Below are positions 25,901 to 38,000 of a stretch of 64,000 nt of DNA, in pieces. Positions within the stretch are counted from its first letter, which is position 1; each line of letters opens with the position of its first letter. The position numbers and the translations under genes are program-made. The notes below the pieces were generated by a model. That model was not told the origin of the DNA and made no database searches. It saw only the letters and a list, made by a program, of their open reading frames with translations. This DNA is from Pempheris klunzingeri (Eukaryota > Chordata > Actinopteri > Acropomatiformes > Pempheridae): the NCBI RefSeq assembly GCF_042242105.1, contig NC_092017.1, positions 2,641,652-2,705,651 on the forward strand, given 5' to 3'.

Positions 25901-28900
25901 TGTGTCCGTTAGTCAGTCTGCCCTCGTTGCTGTGGAATGGAAAAAATAATAGAAACACCTTTTGGTAGATCTAATAAACTGGCAAGTGGGTGTTTAACTG
26001 CACTTTGAATATGATCCATTACACTTTCTTACCTCCTTTTTATATAATTTCTTATCCAGGCTAATGGAATTATAAAGAAGCTACAGGGAGAAGTCCGAGG
26101 CCTAGTTGGAAAAATCAAAGTCAAGAACACTGTGACTGTGTCGCAGGAGAAGGTCCTCCAGGACACGTCAGAAAGACTTCAGAATGTTGTGAAGGATCTG
26201 CACAGTGCCCAGGAGCAGCTCATCACCAAGGATGAGCAGGTATGTCTCCACGCCGCCTTTGATTGCATTACTACACTTGCTGCTTCTGAGGAAGTTTTGC
26301 TTCTTAATTGCACAGGGCTCACCACATGTCAATCATTTCAATAAAAACACAAGTGGTGTGGGATATTCAATGTAGTTTAATTGTAAAGGCACATAGTGAG
26401 GACTGTAGTAAGGTGTGTTGAAGTATAACCACCCAGGCCCTAGCACAGCACTAGCACAGTTGTCCCAGGTACCTGTTCTTGCCTGTTCTCACAGGCTGCT
26501 CACACACACAGGCTCTAAAGCTGGGGCAGTGATATGCTGCTGTTTGTAGTGGGTGGGGCCTCACTGCACCCAGCGACACCACAGCAGAAAGTTTGCTCAG
26601 GCACAGAAAAAAATTATTATGTCACAATTTTAAGGCAAACTCTACAATAAAGTTGTATCCATGCTAAAATGTAAATGTGAAGGGTGGTGCCAAGGACCCA
26701 GAGGACAATGTGCTAAATGAGGCTGAGGATATTCAGAGGTCATTGACCTGAGGATGGAACTGGGCTTATCGTGGCCAATGGAGACATTTACTTTCTAAGT
26801 TTGGACACAGACAAATGAGTTTGAAGTAGATATTCTCTGAAAGGAAAGTGATATACATCTGATAAATTAAATAAAAGATTATTACAAACTGGTTTGTTAT
26901 ATTGAAATGCATCCTTTATTCTAAGGCTGGTGAGGGATCTCTAAACTCTGGTGTTGTATTAGAAAAATAAATGAGTCAGTCAAAAATAAAGCCTTTAATG
27001 TTCCCACTTTTGCTCTTGTGTTATTGCTAATCGTAGCTTCATCATGTATTGTTATTGGCCCTGAAAGTGAGAAATCTGCCCGTTAGAACTCCTCAAAGGG
27101 GAGGACGTGCTTTTTCTCTTTTCAGTCCAACTAAAAGTAAATGAGATGTTTTATGTGTTGATGAACATACTCATGTGTAGACACACGTCCTGTCCTGCAC
27201 CCCAGCTTGTAAAATGAGCCACCAAACAGACATTGAGCAGGGAGAAGTGCCCTGCTAACATCAGTTAGGTAAAGGTAAATGGCTTATTAGGCTAATTAAT
27301 ACAAAGGCAATGATTTGACATGAAGTTGATGACAACATTGTTTGTGTGTTGCAGGTTTCCAAATTGAAGGAACAGTTGGAGACGACTGTGCAGAAGCTGA
27401 ATGAAAGCAGAGAGGTGTTAAAAACAAATGAGAACGGTGAGGAAGCTCGTCTTACTCATTTCAACATGGTGCAACTCATCCGAACTATTCCTGGAGTTCT
27501 GGGCCCAGCAGTGCAGGATCAAAGTGTCTGTTTTGCTAGTTTTTTAACACCAATCTCACCTTATGTTCTGTTTTTCTTTTACCACAGTTATAAGTTGGCT
27601 TAACAAGCAGCTAAATGAAAAGCAGCTGTCCAGAAAGCCACAGTTTCCTGAATCTCTGGAGAATCCTTCAGTTTCATCCACAACAACAGGACTGAGGGTA
27701 AGAGAGGCGTCCTGGCTGTGTCTGGGGGCCTGACTAGGCCACACTGCTCATTAACTTAGCTGGCTTTGTCCCTCCCACTTCCACACCAGTGTAAACCTTA
27801 ACAACACTATTATTAGACATTACATCATAGAATACATGAACTGCAGCTCTCCTCTACTTAATTACATGCATTTGATGCTGCTTATTTACATCGCTGTGTG
27901 AGCTGCATATATTTTTTTGGGGTGAGGTGGGGGGGGTTACACCATTTACAACTGACACCAGTTAAAGATGTGAATGTATCTTTTCAGGCACAGTTTTATC
28001 CTCAGACAGTCAAACCTGCTGCTGACGTCACTCCTGCTGAACAGACGGCCAACAGACAGATGTAAGTCTGGGTGATCTCTCCCTCCTCCCCCAACTACAT
28101 TCTTTCTTTTCAGTTTAAACTAGGACTGTAGTCATAATGTTCAAATCAACATTCAAATACTGCATAGCTTTTTTTTTTTTGTAACGTCTCTGTTCTGTTA
28201 GAATCAGTCAAAATGGACTCCCCACCTCTACAGCAGCATGTCAGCGTGCCACTGAGAGCCTCTCTAACCGTAGAGACATGAGTTTATGAAGCACGTTCAG
28301 TGTTCAGACAGTAAAGTAGATACTTTACTAGATGTTCATTGTTCTCTAAGCTGTTTCTAAGTGTTTCCTTTGTGTCCTCAGTGGAGGCTGTGCGGGTCTG
28401 GATTCTAAATACTTTGAAAGGAGAGATGATAGCATTCCAGTCTACAGCCTGCCAGCTAATCCGCTTCACAGAGGTAAATCCATCCATCATTAGAGTGCTG
28501 CATGGACTGTAAGCTTCAGAATGTTCATCACCATGAGTTAATGCTGTTTCCATTCAGCAGAGAAAGTGGTGTCACCCAGGGCTAGTAAGATGTTAGTGTG
28601 TGAGACCAGGTGAAGGGGTGGATATAGTGTGGAACTAGGTTACAGTCACCTGCATCAGCCTGATCTCTCCATCAGTCTCACTGTCGTAGCACAGTGGCAG
28701 GATGAAAGGAGGTCCCTCTTTACATTCAGGGTCACTGCCCACTACAGTGCACACAAACATACTGGGTGTCATGATGATTCCAAGCAACAGATCGGTTGAG
28801 TTGAGTGTTTGTGATGTAATGCTGATTTGGTAAATGGACTGAACCTGTGCAGCAGCACCCCAACACTACACTGAGCCATTCATCCACTGATGCACTGGTC

Positions 28901-29139
28901 CTCCACTTACTTTGGATGCCATAGTAGCTTCTGTTTTCCGATGCTTTGACATGTGGACTGGAGGAGGCAGGACTGAGCCGCTGATCCTGCCTGTTAGTGG
29001 ACAACCTGCTCCACCACTGAGCCAGACGCCCCAGAGTGAGGATAGTGTGACAGAGGTTTCAGTCATTTTTTTTCTTTCCTTTTCAGACTTACCTCAGCGA
29101 ATAAAGCCGTCTGTAGCCTCTGCCTACTTCTCTGCGTGA
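16491..29139 (+). CDS. sass6: Spindle assembly abnormal protein 6 homologue (SAS-6), 16 coding exons, 580 aa
   Basis: SAS-6 forms the nine-fold cartwheel hub that templates centriole assembly. Exons: 16491-16552, 17577-17637, 17846-17925, 18042-18146, 18325-18493, 18890-18967, 21323-21442, 21749-21940, 22718-22912, 25377-25466, 26060-26239, 27355-27436, 27588-27697, 27988-28061, 28382-28473, 29087-29139. All have AG/GT borders and matching phases, totalling 1,743 nt. The start codon has a good context (A at -3, G at +4). Residues 1-159 form the head domain: the [10 protein letters not shown] and [19 protein letters not shown] blocks match the PISA region, and F129 in ETNAFKHL matches the conserved Phe of the head-to-head contact. 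Residues about 160-490 are heptad-rich coiled coil ([33 protein letters not shown]). The tail is short and Ser/Pro-rich and ends in ASAYFSA. It is about 75 residues shorter than human SAS-6, and no KEN motif is visible. Confidence 0.95.
17034..17119. repeat. (GT)43 microsatellite in SASS6 intron 1
   Basis: A perfect, uninterrupted dinucleotide run, likely highly polymorphic in length. The poly-Thr/His frame on the minus strand is an artefact of it. Confidence 0.97.
17165..17262. repeat. Interspersed repeat fragment (TTATTTATAGG-CCTTTCAA type)
   Basis: The segment shares TTTATTTATAGG, CCTTTCAA and CACTCAAGGACAC, in the same order and spacing, with 59,033-59,110 in a LONP1 intron. The same words are widespread at the ends of fish retroelements. 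The element family is not identified. Confidence 0.55.
19973..21304. repeat. 33-bp minisatellite, about 41 units, in SASS6 intron 6
   Basis: The unit is GACTGGTGCTG, then [C/A]CACATCTG, then TATGTCCTCTAGA. It repeats head to tail for 1.33 kb. About seven units lack the ATGTC pentamer and are 28 bp long. Units differ at a C/A site (GCTGCCAC or GCTGACAC), a G/A site (CTGGTG or CTAGTG) and an occasional CTATAGA. Because 33 is divisible by three, open frames run along both strands (up to 256 codons on the minus strand) and break only at the 28-bp units. These frames are not genes. The array ends 18 bp before the first base of SASS6 exon 7 (21,323). The unit count is estimated from array length. 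Confidence 0.97.
22945..22987. repeat. (TG)n microsatellite in SASS6 intron 9
   Basis: A dinucleotide run beginning about 33 bp after the exon 9 donor site at 22,912/22,913. Confidence 0.95.
23565..23622 (+). mobile_element. 3' tail fragment of the tRNA-derived SINE family
   Basis: The words AGCACTTTGAGTAGT, AAATGACTA and ATGCAGACCATTTA match, in order, the last 60 bp of the SINE copies at 57,628-57,898 and 63,102-63,369. The promoter-bearing head is missing, consistent with 5' truncation. It adjoins the L2-type LINE that follows. Confidence 0.55.
23625..24640 (+). mobile_element. L2-type LINE fragment with broken reverse transcriptase, in SASS6 intron 9
   Basis: Spread over several plus-strand frames are pieces characteristic of the L2 reverse transcriptase: AAFDTIN near 23,795, a tract corresponding to the G-V-P-Q-G-S-V-L-G block near 23,925, [17 protein letters not shown] near 24,085-24,145, and then [20 protein letters not shown] and [13 protein letters not shown] in the 24,228-24,644 frame, followed by [13 protein letters not shown] sequence. 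Many frameshifts separate the pieces, so the element is dead. It is in the same orientation as SASS6. Confidence 0.85.
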
Positions 29140-29231
29140 AGCAGCAGCTACTTTAATGATCAGCACACAGGATGGAGTCCATCAGAACTTCACCATCACC
29201 TTTATGTCTTCAGCCATGTAAAAAACTGTTC

Positions 29232-29237
29232 AATAAA
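29232..29237 (+). terminator. SASS6 polyadenylation signal
   Basis: AATAAA lies 93 bp after the stop codon. A second AATAAA follows at 29,307-29,312 and may be an alternative site. The short 3' UTR agrees with a compact gene end. Confidence 0.7.
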
Positions 29238-29319
29238 CTTGTTTTTAAGTCGTAATCGATGCTGTTTTAGTGTTTGTGCTGATGGCCTGCATGTCTTCTA
29301 AGTTGTAATAAATGCTGTT

Positions 29320-31430
29320 AAGTGTCTGTATGGTGAATTCCAGTGGTCACAGGAAATAACACAGATGATACATATGTTAAGCTTACTGACTGGCTGTTTG
29401 CTGTGCATTTGTTTTCTGTAGTATTTCAGTACTGTAGTGTAATTTAATTTATTTAATGTCTCTTAGAAGAATTGTAATTGTAAATACTGGCTCTAGTCCA
29501 TGTTTGTCAAGTTTACTTTTTCATTGTAGACACACCGAATGCTACAGTTTGAAGTGTGTGCTCTGCTCACACGCTCATTTAATCGATTTAATCATTAAAT
29601 ACAAACTACACATTACTGCAGCAAACACAGTTGTGAGACAGAATATGATAGTTGCACTATGGGGTAGGTAGAATTGAAAAACATTTTGTATATAATATAT
29701 CTCTCCCTTTACTTCCATGCAAGGGTTAAAGTTAGATGTTCTGTCTCTCCATCTGTCAGGTGAGCTGCCGTCTGTCTCCCTCTAGTGTTGTGTGCTGCTG
29801 TGTCTGATATGTTTGAATATGCCTCATGGTGCTGTAGAATAATTCCACGTGGTTCCTTCCTGTGTAAAGACACGGCCATGGTGGTGCTGGAGCTCTGTGG
29901 GAGACAGACGTCTGCTCTAATCTACAGTGTGACCTGTGGAGGGATGATGTAACCTGCCATCGGATCACTAATCCTATCTGCTGTCACGTGTTTTCTCTCT
30001 GTTGTGGTAGATGAGTCACAATCTTTGATCTGCTGTGATTACATTAAGTGTTAGCAAAATAAAAAGCCATTTGAAAATAACAAAAACAAGAAATTATGGA
30101 AATACTTGGAGACCTGCTCTGTAGCTGTGGTCTAACATGCAAAATCCTTTTCCCTTTATTCACCATAAATTATATGGAATAAAATTAAAAATAAGATAAT
30201 GAACTAGACATCCAGGGTTGACTGCAGCTCTGAAGTCATGGAAGTCTGATCTCACAAGCATAAAATGACTAATTAAGCTGCTCTGATGGCCGCGGCCACC
30301 AGCTGGACGACATGAGCATCTCAAATCAATAAGGGAAGCAAGCTTTTTAATGTCTGTACCTGTAGAACATGATACAAACGTGAAAAATATATAACTCGAT
30401 AATTCCCATATCCATTTCAGATTAGAAGCCCTGTAGCATTTCTGTGGACACAATCACTTCAGGCTTTTATTTGATGGCCATTATTAAAGTGTAGAAAGAG
30501 AGGCTGGCTGGCACTGCAGCATGTGTGAACATCTGCTCCGGTGGATATTTTTTTGATTACAAACTGTCTGGTAACAATGTGTTACCAGACGGGCTGCCAC
30601 GGCACCACCATCCCTCCTGCATGCTACAGTAAAGCTGCACCACTGAGAACAGCAGCTCCAGGATGGACACCTCTCTCATAGTGCACAGAAGAGAGACAGA
30701 GCAGGAGGGACAGAAATACCATGTTCCATGAGGACATGCACAGACTTTAACCAGAGCAGTGCAGCTCATTTTGAAATGTTCACTGGAACACACATGTTTT
30801 ATCATAGTTTTCATATTTCTTGATGGGACATGACTGTAAATCCTTTGCAGGGAGTTGACTGGACTTTGGACTGTGGACTGTGGACTGTGTGTGTATGTGT
30901 TTAACAGACCTGAAGAAAGTGAATGGCTGTGCACTTCTTGTGGGGTTTGGTAACCAATTCGGTTTTATGTTCATAAAAAAAGTAAAATGCATGAACTTCC
31001 TATTTCATCTTCTCACCTGCAACAGCCAGATCCTTGTTGTCTCTTAAGCACAGGACTATTTTTGGTCTGACACGTTGGTAAATCTGCTTCCCCAATGATC
31101 TGGGCCCCGAGAAGCATAAATCAATTGTTGGAAAATCTAATAACCAGTGTTGACATGAACTTTTCAAAAAATAGTCAGCTGAATACTGCTGTAATGTTAC
31201 CTTACTGATTCTCTGACTCGAGTAACTAGATGCACAGTTACCAAAGCACTGTTATCTCAACCCATTGGTTAGAAAAGGTTTGTAAACATTTTACAGAAGG
31301 CATATCATGCTCATTATTATTAGTTATTATCAATAACACTATCAATATAACACTATATACAATATATATATAATAATATAATATAATAATAATATATACA
31401 ATAATATATACTATACTAATATATACTGGG
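29320..31430. other. Intergenic, nothing firmly recognised
   Basis: No exon chain or RNA gene was seen. The part from about 30,030 to 30,480 is non-repetitive with several TAATTA/ATTAA-type words, so it could contain regulatory DNA between the convergent SASS6 and LRRC24 genes. I cannot support that further. Confidence 0.4.
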
Positions 31431-31437
31431 GACATTA

Positions 31438-31690
31438 AGAAAGCTGCTTTCATTCATGCAAGAGTTTCAATTGCTTGGTCTGCCTTAATTATGCAAGAGG
31501 ATTAGGGCCCCAACTCTATTTGAGTTCTGACTTTATTTTCAGAATTCTGAGAATAAAGTCAGAGTTTTACACATGTTCATCAATTTTGTGTCATTTGTGT
31601 TATTTCAAGATGTGTTTAATTATTTTTGTTATTTGAGTTCAGGAGTTTGTAATGAGTTTTGAGCTAGTTATCTATGCTGCCATCTTGTCT
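31438..31690. repeat. Repeat copy related to 36,238-36,356, carrying a 36-bp palindrome and an L1-end-like tail
   Basis: The head (GAAAGCTGCTTTCATTCATG, AATTGCTT, GCAAGAGGATTAGGGCCCC) matches 36,238-36,311. At 31,527-31,562 lies a palindrome centred on GAATTC with one mismatch across 18-bp arms. From about 31,600 (GATGTGTTTAATTATTTTTG) to 31,690 it resembles 39,993-40,080, which I read as the 5' end of an L1-type LINE on the minus strand. It is a composite of old repeats. Confidence 0.6.
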
Positions 31691-31699
31691 GCCTCTTGC

Positions 31700-34590
31700 A
31701 AACTCAGACTCATTGGCCTTGCCTCATATTAATGAGGATCAGTCTCTGTTTTCACTGGCTTTCAGTTACTTTTAGGATCCATTAAGATTCTTGTACCTGT
31801 CCAGTCCTGCTAATGTGTTTAGACTTGCTACCCTTGCATCATCATCACATTGAAGTCATTGACTCTGTTCCTCTTGATAATACAATCTGGCCAGATATGG
31901 ACTCAGCAGACATAACCTGCTGCCAACAAGTGCAGGAGTGAAACAAAGAAAGTAGGATCATTCCTAAAGGATAATTCTGTTTATTTTTGACCTGGGTTTT
32001 GTTTTCTCATCACTTGACATGTTTTTATCACGTTGACCTCTATAGTGCCTGGACTGTAGTCCAGTAGTATTCTAAACGATTCTAAAGATCTTCTTCAACA
32101 TAAACACTTATTTCATGAAAATCCAGACAATTAATCGGCTCCCACATATTATGTGGTAACGATAATATGTTGCAAGGCTCTTACACTGGGTTACAGGCAT
32201 TCCTAATAATGCTGTTTGACATCAAATGCTTCCTCCGCTTCCCCATGTTTTCTATTTGCTAACTGGGAAGCAAATAATAAAATGTGAAAAATAACATTTA
32301 GAACGCAAATATTCAAATTTCATATATTATATTAATTTCGTATATATCATATACTAGCTACCATGCTCGCATTCCACAAGGTGGAATCGACACATCTTTG
32401 TATTCCGAATATGGATCCAGCAGTACGACAGAGTTCTCTGTGGCCGTATGAGTACAAACAACCCGTTTCAGACTCCACACAGTCATCTGGTAGAGGGAAA
32501 GCTTTTGATTAGTGCAGCTTCACAGTATGGACTCAGTATTACCGTAGACACTGCGTTCCACAGCACCATCATCCTGGCAGACGGTGGAGGACACGCTGTG
32601 GGGGAGAGCACACACTTTAATGAGAAGCCTCCATTGTTGTGAAAATATCCCCAAACCAGATCGCTTCTACAGAGATGACAAGGTGCAATGCATTATGGGA
32701 CAGTTTTGACATTTGGGATCACTAGCTCCACACCTACAGTGATAATACCCTCCGTGTTCTATGCCTTCTCACAACATACAAAGTTTGCCTACTTGCACAT
32801 TTTGAAATTTCCATCCATGTTCCAAAGAATTCAAGCAGCTTCCTCATGCTGCCACTGCGCCTGTCCCTGCACTCAGTGTGAGCAGTAACCTTCCTCTACA
32901 GACAGAGACACTGTTCACAACCAACCATCATCCCGTTTCACTCCTCTCCACACGCCTCCTCTGGTTGGGGATCGATAGTCATGCCATTTCATCTGCACAA
33001 TTCAGAAGAAATTCTTTTACTGAGACTTTGACCAGGGGCCTGTATCATGATTCCAAACGTGTGTGCTCATCACGTTTTCCAATATTATGAAGTTGGCTCT
33101 CTGGAAACTGGGGTAGATCACCATGGAAACAGACCACTACTAAACCTGCTCCGAGCAGTTTAAGTCATACACCGAAAGAATGTACAGTGGTGTTCGATTC
33201 TTTGCTAAGAGATGCACTGATGTATGTTTTTAGAAACTGAACATCCTTCATCCATCACATATAGCATAACATATATCATAAGGCTCTTCCAGGGAAATAT
33301 TTTTGGGCCTTCCTTTATGGTGATAAATACTGTGTTGATAATAAGGTATGGTGTCTTTTAGAATTTTTACCGAGTGTGAGAGAGGTTTAGACTGGACACT
33401 GAATATTCTTGTAATCTGCCAAATGTTTTTTTTAAATTGTATTTACTCATAAGAGATGTGATATTCTGGATGTTCACTGAACATTACATAAGGAGGAAAA
33501 GGCATCCTTTGCTTTGCTTTTGCTTTATTACAATGACAATGAGGACAATGATTGTACGACTGGTTTTAATGGGAAAATTCCACATACATCATCATTCCAA
33601 CAGGATCAAAAGGGACAAAAATGCCTTTATTATACAATGAAATGTCAGATAGTTAGGACGGGGCGTAAATATTAAGTCTTTTTAGGCTCAGCAATGTGAT
33701 TTTGAATTCAACAAGTCAGCTGTAGACCTTTTTGGAAAAAAAAGCTGCTTACTCAAAGTAATCTATAAATGTTCAGTCAGCTAGACCTCATCCTTCAAGC
33801 CGCTAGCAACACAGACTTTCTCTCTGCCTTGGCAGCAGAAACAATCAAACTGTTTTGAAGTGAATTTCTCCCTCCAGTAGTTTGTTCCTGAGAGTCTAGA
33901 ATACAGAACATTTTAATAACATAATAGTAATCCCATCCATGTATACTGGCCTCTCATCTAACTTTCTATAGCTTTCTATTCAATTCAACTGGTGTGATTA
34001 TGTTCCATCATGTTTACCTCGCTGTATTACTTTCTGCCACAGCAACAGCCTCATCTCTCCACTGTGGTAAAATTAGAATTGATGTTATTTCATATCAAAT
34101 ATTCTGCTGAAATGTTCATGTTGCAAGTGACTGGCCTCTAATGAAGATCATCTAAACCTGTTTATATCTGAACTGAAGCCCAGGGATGGGCAACTAACTC
34201 ATTTGATAACCAGCTTCATGATACCAGTGAACCACAATGACCACTGTTAGGGTCAGTGAAGCCAGCTGACCCAAGGAGAGCCCATACAGACTGTTGGTGT
34301 CTGAACTGACATGATGCTGATTGCAATTGATCAGTATGACAAGTGCTGGGAGATGAAGACTAAAATTGAAAATAAGCAGAATTTTCTTTTAAGGTCCTTC
34401 CTCTGTGATGATTACATGTTCCCACACTTTTACACAAATAGTTACAAAATTCAGTTGTTGCTGTCCCACCCTCAGCGTACAGCCCACACAGTCTGGGATC
34501 AAATAAAAACATGTCCAGTCATTAACAACAGTTATAAAACACACTAGGGGTCCCACATGCTCATGAAGTGGAAGATTCCATGATTTCCCC
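31700..34590. other. Intergenic, mostly unassigned; possible DNA-transposon remnant near 33.03-33.16 kb
   Basis: No supported exon. GGGCCTGTATCATGA near 33,036 and GGGGTAGATCACCATGGAAA near 33,111 are words I associate with short fish DNA transposons, but terminal repeats were not established. The segment 32,350-32,650 has balanced base composition and a 64-codon open frame but resembles no family I know. Confidence 0.35.
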
Positions 34591-34592
34591 AT

Positions 34593-34598
34593 TTTATT
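34593..34598 (-). terminator. Candidate LRRC24 polyadenylation signal
   Basis: TTTATT on the plus strand is AATAAA on the gene strand, about 410 bp after the LRRC24 stop codon. It is a reasonable but unconfirmed 3' end. Confidence 0.4.
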
Positions 34599-35004
34599 AT
34601 ACTCACCCTGAAAACAACCAATGAGCTGTGTCTAAGTCCTTGAGAGAACAGAAGTTAACTCTTGTTCAGCAATGATGGGGGAGGTTTTCTGCTTCAGATA
34701 AAAACTGACCCACATATTCATGTACACGACAGTTCAGATGTGTGCAGCTCAGTGAATACCTCTTCCAATGGTCTTTGAGCGTACTGTAGGGTATCAGAAT
34801 GGCTTTCTATCTGCCATCATACTCACCACTGATGCTTAGATGGGCACGGTCACAGTGTGTCCTTTGAAAGGTCCCAGTGCTACTGCTATTGTGAGCCCTG
34901 CCAGGTAAGTCAACTGTCTTGTAGAAAGTTACTCAGTTAGATTCCAGCAGTAGCAGCCTGACATTCTTTAGATAGGATGGGACAAGCTTTGCTGTAGCAC
35001 CTCT

Positions 35005-38000
35005 TCAGCAGTGGATCTCGTAGGCGATCTGAGAGTCCATGAAGAGGCCTGTGTGATTAAGAAACATCCCCTCAGCCTCTGACGTGATCACAGGCTCCGC
35101 CTCCCCCCCCTCCCCCGCCATTCTCCTCATTGTCTGTATGTCACCCTCCTGCAGCTGTTGCTGCTGTTTGTTGGGGGCCAGAGTGGGACTCGTAGTCTGT
35201 CCCGGCCCTGAGGAAAGGGTGTGGCTGGAGGTATCAGATGGAGCAGGGCAGCCCAGGTTGGTGGTGGAGACAGCTGTGGGTGGAGCAGGAGGCAGCACAG
35301 GTTTGGCCCTGTTCAGGACGTACATCTCATGGCCACGCTCGTCACGGTACTCCTCCAGCTGGGCGAAGGTGGTGGGACCGTCAGAGTAGTCATTCACATA
35401 CAGGATGCTCTCTTCCTGCAGGGTCAAATTCACCTTGATCACTTTTGGGTACAACAATATACAACACAAAGGACAAATGGGAGTAGTGATGCTTTACAAC
35501 TGTGGAATGAGTTAAGGTAAGATGTTGGACATCTTTATCATGGCAGGTGACGAGGTGCTAATCCATGAAGAGTTTCATAGGTAATACGTTTATGTAATAC
35601 GCACACAAAGTAGCTTATTTCTTTATCCGCACAATATTTATTCCTCCATTCTTGCAGCTCTGTGCACAAAGTTGAACTGTTCTGTGTGTTATGGCCCATT
35701 TGTTGTTACATATCTATTCTAATAACTACTTGCATGTATGTTTACTCATCCTTGTAATATTTGTTAGTTTTTTGTCCTTGTTTTAGCTCTATGTCTACAT
35801 GTATCATCCTGTACATTTCAGATTTATATATTTGTCCAACCATCCAAACTTTCAAATAAGGCTAAATGAGCTTGGTGCTGGAAGCTCTCATAGTTTACTG
35901 CAGTTCTTGTCTTTACAGTCAGACTTCTGAAATTTTAGATGAGCACAGAACTAAGTCTCGCACAGTGTGGCTTTCCCATGAGTGAGCTGCTGATCCTCTG
36001 ATGCTGATGGCCCATCATGCCTCTCAGGTATCAATTCTCTGAAATGTTCTTATTATATAACAATTTTTAAATATTCATTCAAATATTTTTCATTGTCTTA
36101 TTTTTCTTATTAGTTTTAGTGACTGAAACTTTAGTAAGTTTGTGTGGTAAATTAAGTTTTACTTCAGCCGCACATAGGCTGAGATGTTACCAAGGGGTCC
36201 ATGTTACTGATTGTTCTTTAAAATCCGCAAGGTTTCCTTTGAGAAAGCTGCTTTCATTCATGCAAGATTTTCAATTGCTTGTCTGAACTATGCAAGAGGA
36301 TTAGGGCCCCAGCTCTATTTGACTAGGGCCACATGAGTTTTACACATGTGGCCCTAATCATCTTAACAGGTTGGACAGGTTGGATGCTAAAAAATGTTTT
36401 CTTGCTAATTTTAAAAATGTGCCAATTGCTCTTGTTCAAAACAGGCTGACACATACCTTCTCAGCTCCATCAGCTTCCTTGTCCCGTTGGTAATGTCGGC
36501 TATAGATCATGGCGACCAGCAGCAGAGCTGTCAGAGCCAGCAGGGAGATGCCCACAGCGATGGCTGTCTGAGTGGCAGCTCCCAGGGCGCTGAAGGCCAT
36601 GCTGCCCAGGGCGTACAGGGGCTCCCGGCTCACATCTGAGCCCAAAGCAGAGCCGTGATTCCTCAGCCGGGGCCAGACGGGAGAGTAAGGGGAGGACACC
36701 TGGGACCATGAGGCCCAGATAGAGGAGGAAGAGGAGGAGGAGGAAGTGGATGAGTTGATGGCGAGCTGAAAGGTCACCCTGGCCACCCCCCCTGCGTTCC
36801 AGGCCTCACATTCATAAAAACCTGCATGAGCCACAGTCACATTACTGAGAAACAGCATTCCACTGCCGGTGTCGGGGTCAAAGCGCTCGCCTTCAGTCTT
36901 CTGCAAACTGACTCTGTCTTCATCTGAAGGCTCCTCTGCTCTGCCCACTCCACCTCCTCCAACACCCAGCTCCTGCACCAGGCCTCTGGGAGACAGCACC
37001 ACTTTACCCTGGGACGCTTTCCTCCAGGTCACCTGCAAAGATATTCCGCGTTTCCTGTTCAGTGGTCTTATTAAAACAGCTGAAATCATCACATGAATAT
37101 GACAAAAACCAGACTCATGTAACATCAACACAGCTATTTCAAATTTACTTTATTTCTTATTGATTTCTGGTGACACATATAACCAAGGGCAAACAAACAC
37201 ATAAGACAGGTACAGAACAGCCATGGTCACAGCAGTCTCTTATCAAAAGGGGTGAGCATACAAATCCAGTATCTTCAGGTTTGTCTGTCTCTTAGTCCAT
37301 CAGTATCTTACACTGTCATAAATCAGTCTTCCACTTATTACTGAAAACATTTTCTCTCAACTTTAGTTGGTAAGTCATTTTTCCATAAATCTCTCTTACA
37401 GTGTGTATGATTTGCGTCTTTAATCCCACAATTTCGCCAGCTTGTTTGTTGGATGCCAGTTGGTTTACTTTTTATTTTAGGTGTGATGAAGTAGCTGGTT
37501 AAAGTCTTCCAGCCAAACTCTCTCCATGTCCTTGAGTTAGTAGCTGTGTGTTGTGTTTCTTCTGTCTATTTGCAGTAGTAGTGAAAAATTGAAAAAAGTC
37601 AGGGCAGACTTCAATTCTTGAGCTTAAATCTAATGGTAGAACTGACCATCTTTCAATGTCTTTTCTAATTTGGGAATGAATATGGTCATAATTTCTTTTA
37701 TACAGATGGGTCAGTTGCTTTGTTGAGTGGTGAGTGGGGATAAACACCCTTGACGAGTACCCCTATGTAATAGTATTCTTTCAGACAAACTACCATTAAT
37801 TGTAATTCTAGCAGTATACTCACTAGAGTAGAAGCACTTTCTTTTGTTCAGTTCAGTCTTCGTCAATTAGGTCAGTTAAGAATTTTTCATATCTCCTTGC
37901 TATATTTGACGTATATATTTTGTCATCCATTGAGAATAAATGTAGGTCTAAAATTGCTGCAGTATTTTTTTCCCTCTTTTGGAATTACAGATATTATTAC

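Noticed and set aside
28202..28290. Extra SASS6 exon after a strong pyrimidine-rich acceptor at 28,201
   Set aside because: The frame continues in phase from exon 14, but no available donor (near 28,238, 28,244 or 28,268) restores the frame of the conserved exon at 28,382. An alternative terminal exon remains possible.
35084..35520. Overlapping plus-strand open frames of about 100 codons
   Set aside because: These are antisense shadows of the last LRRC24 coding exon, whose minus-strand frame carries the conserved tail.
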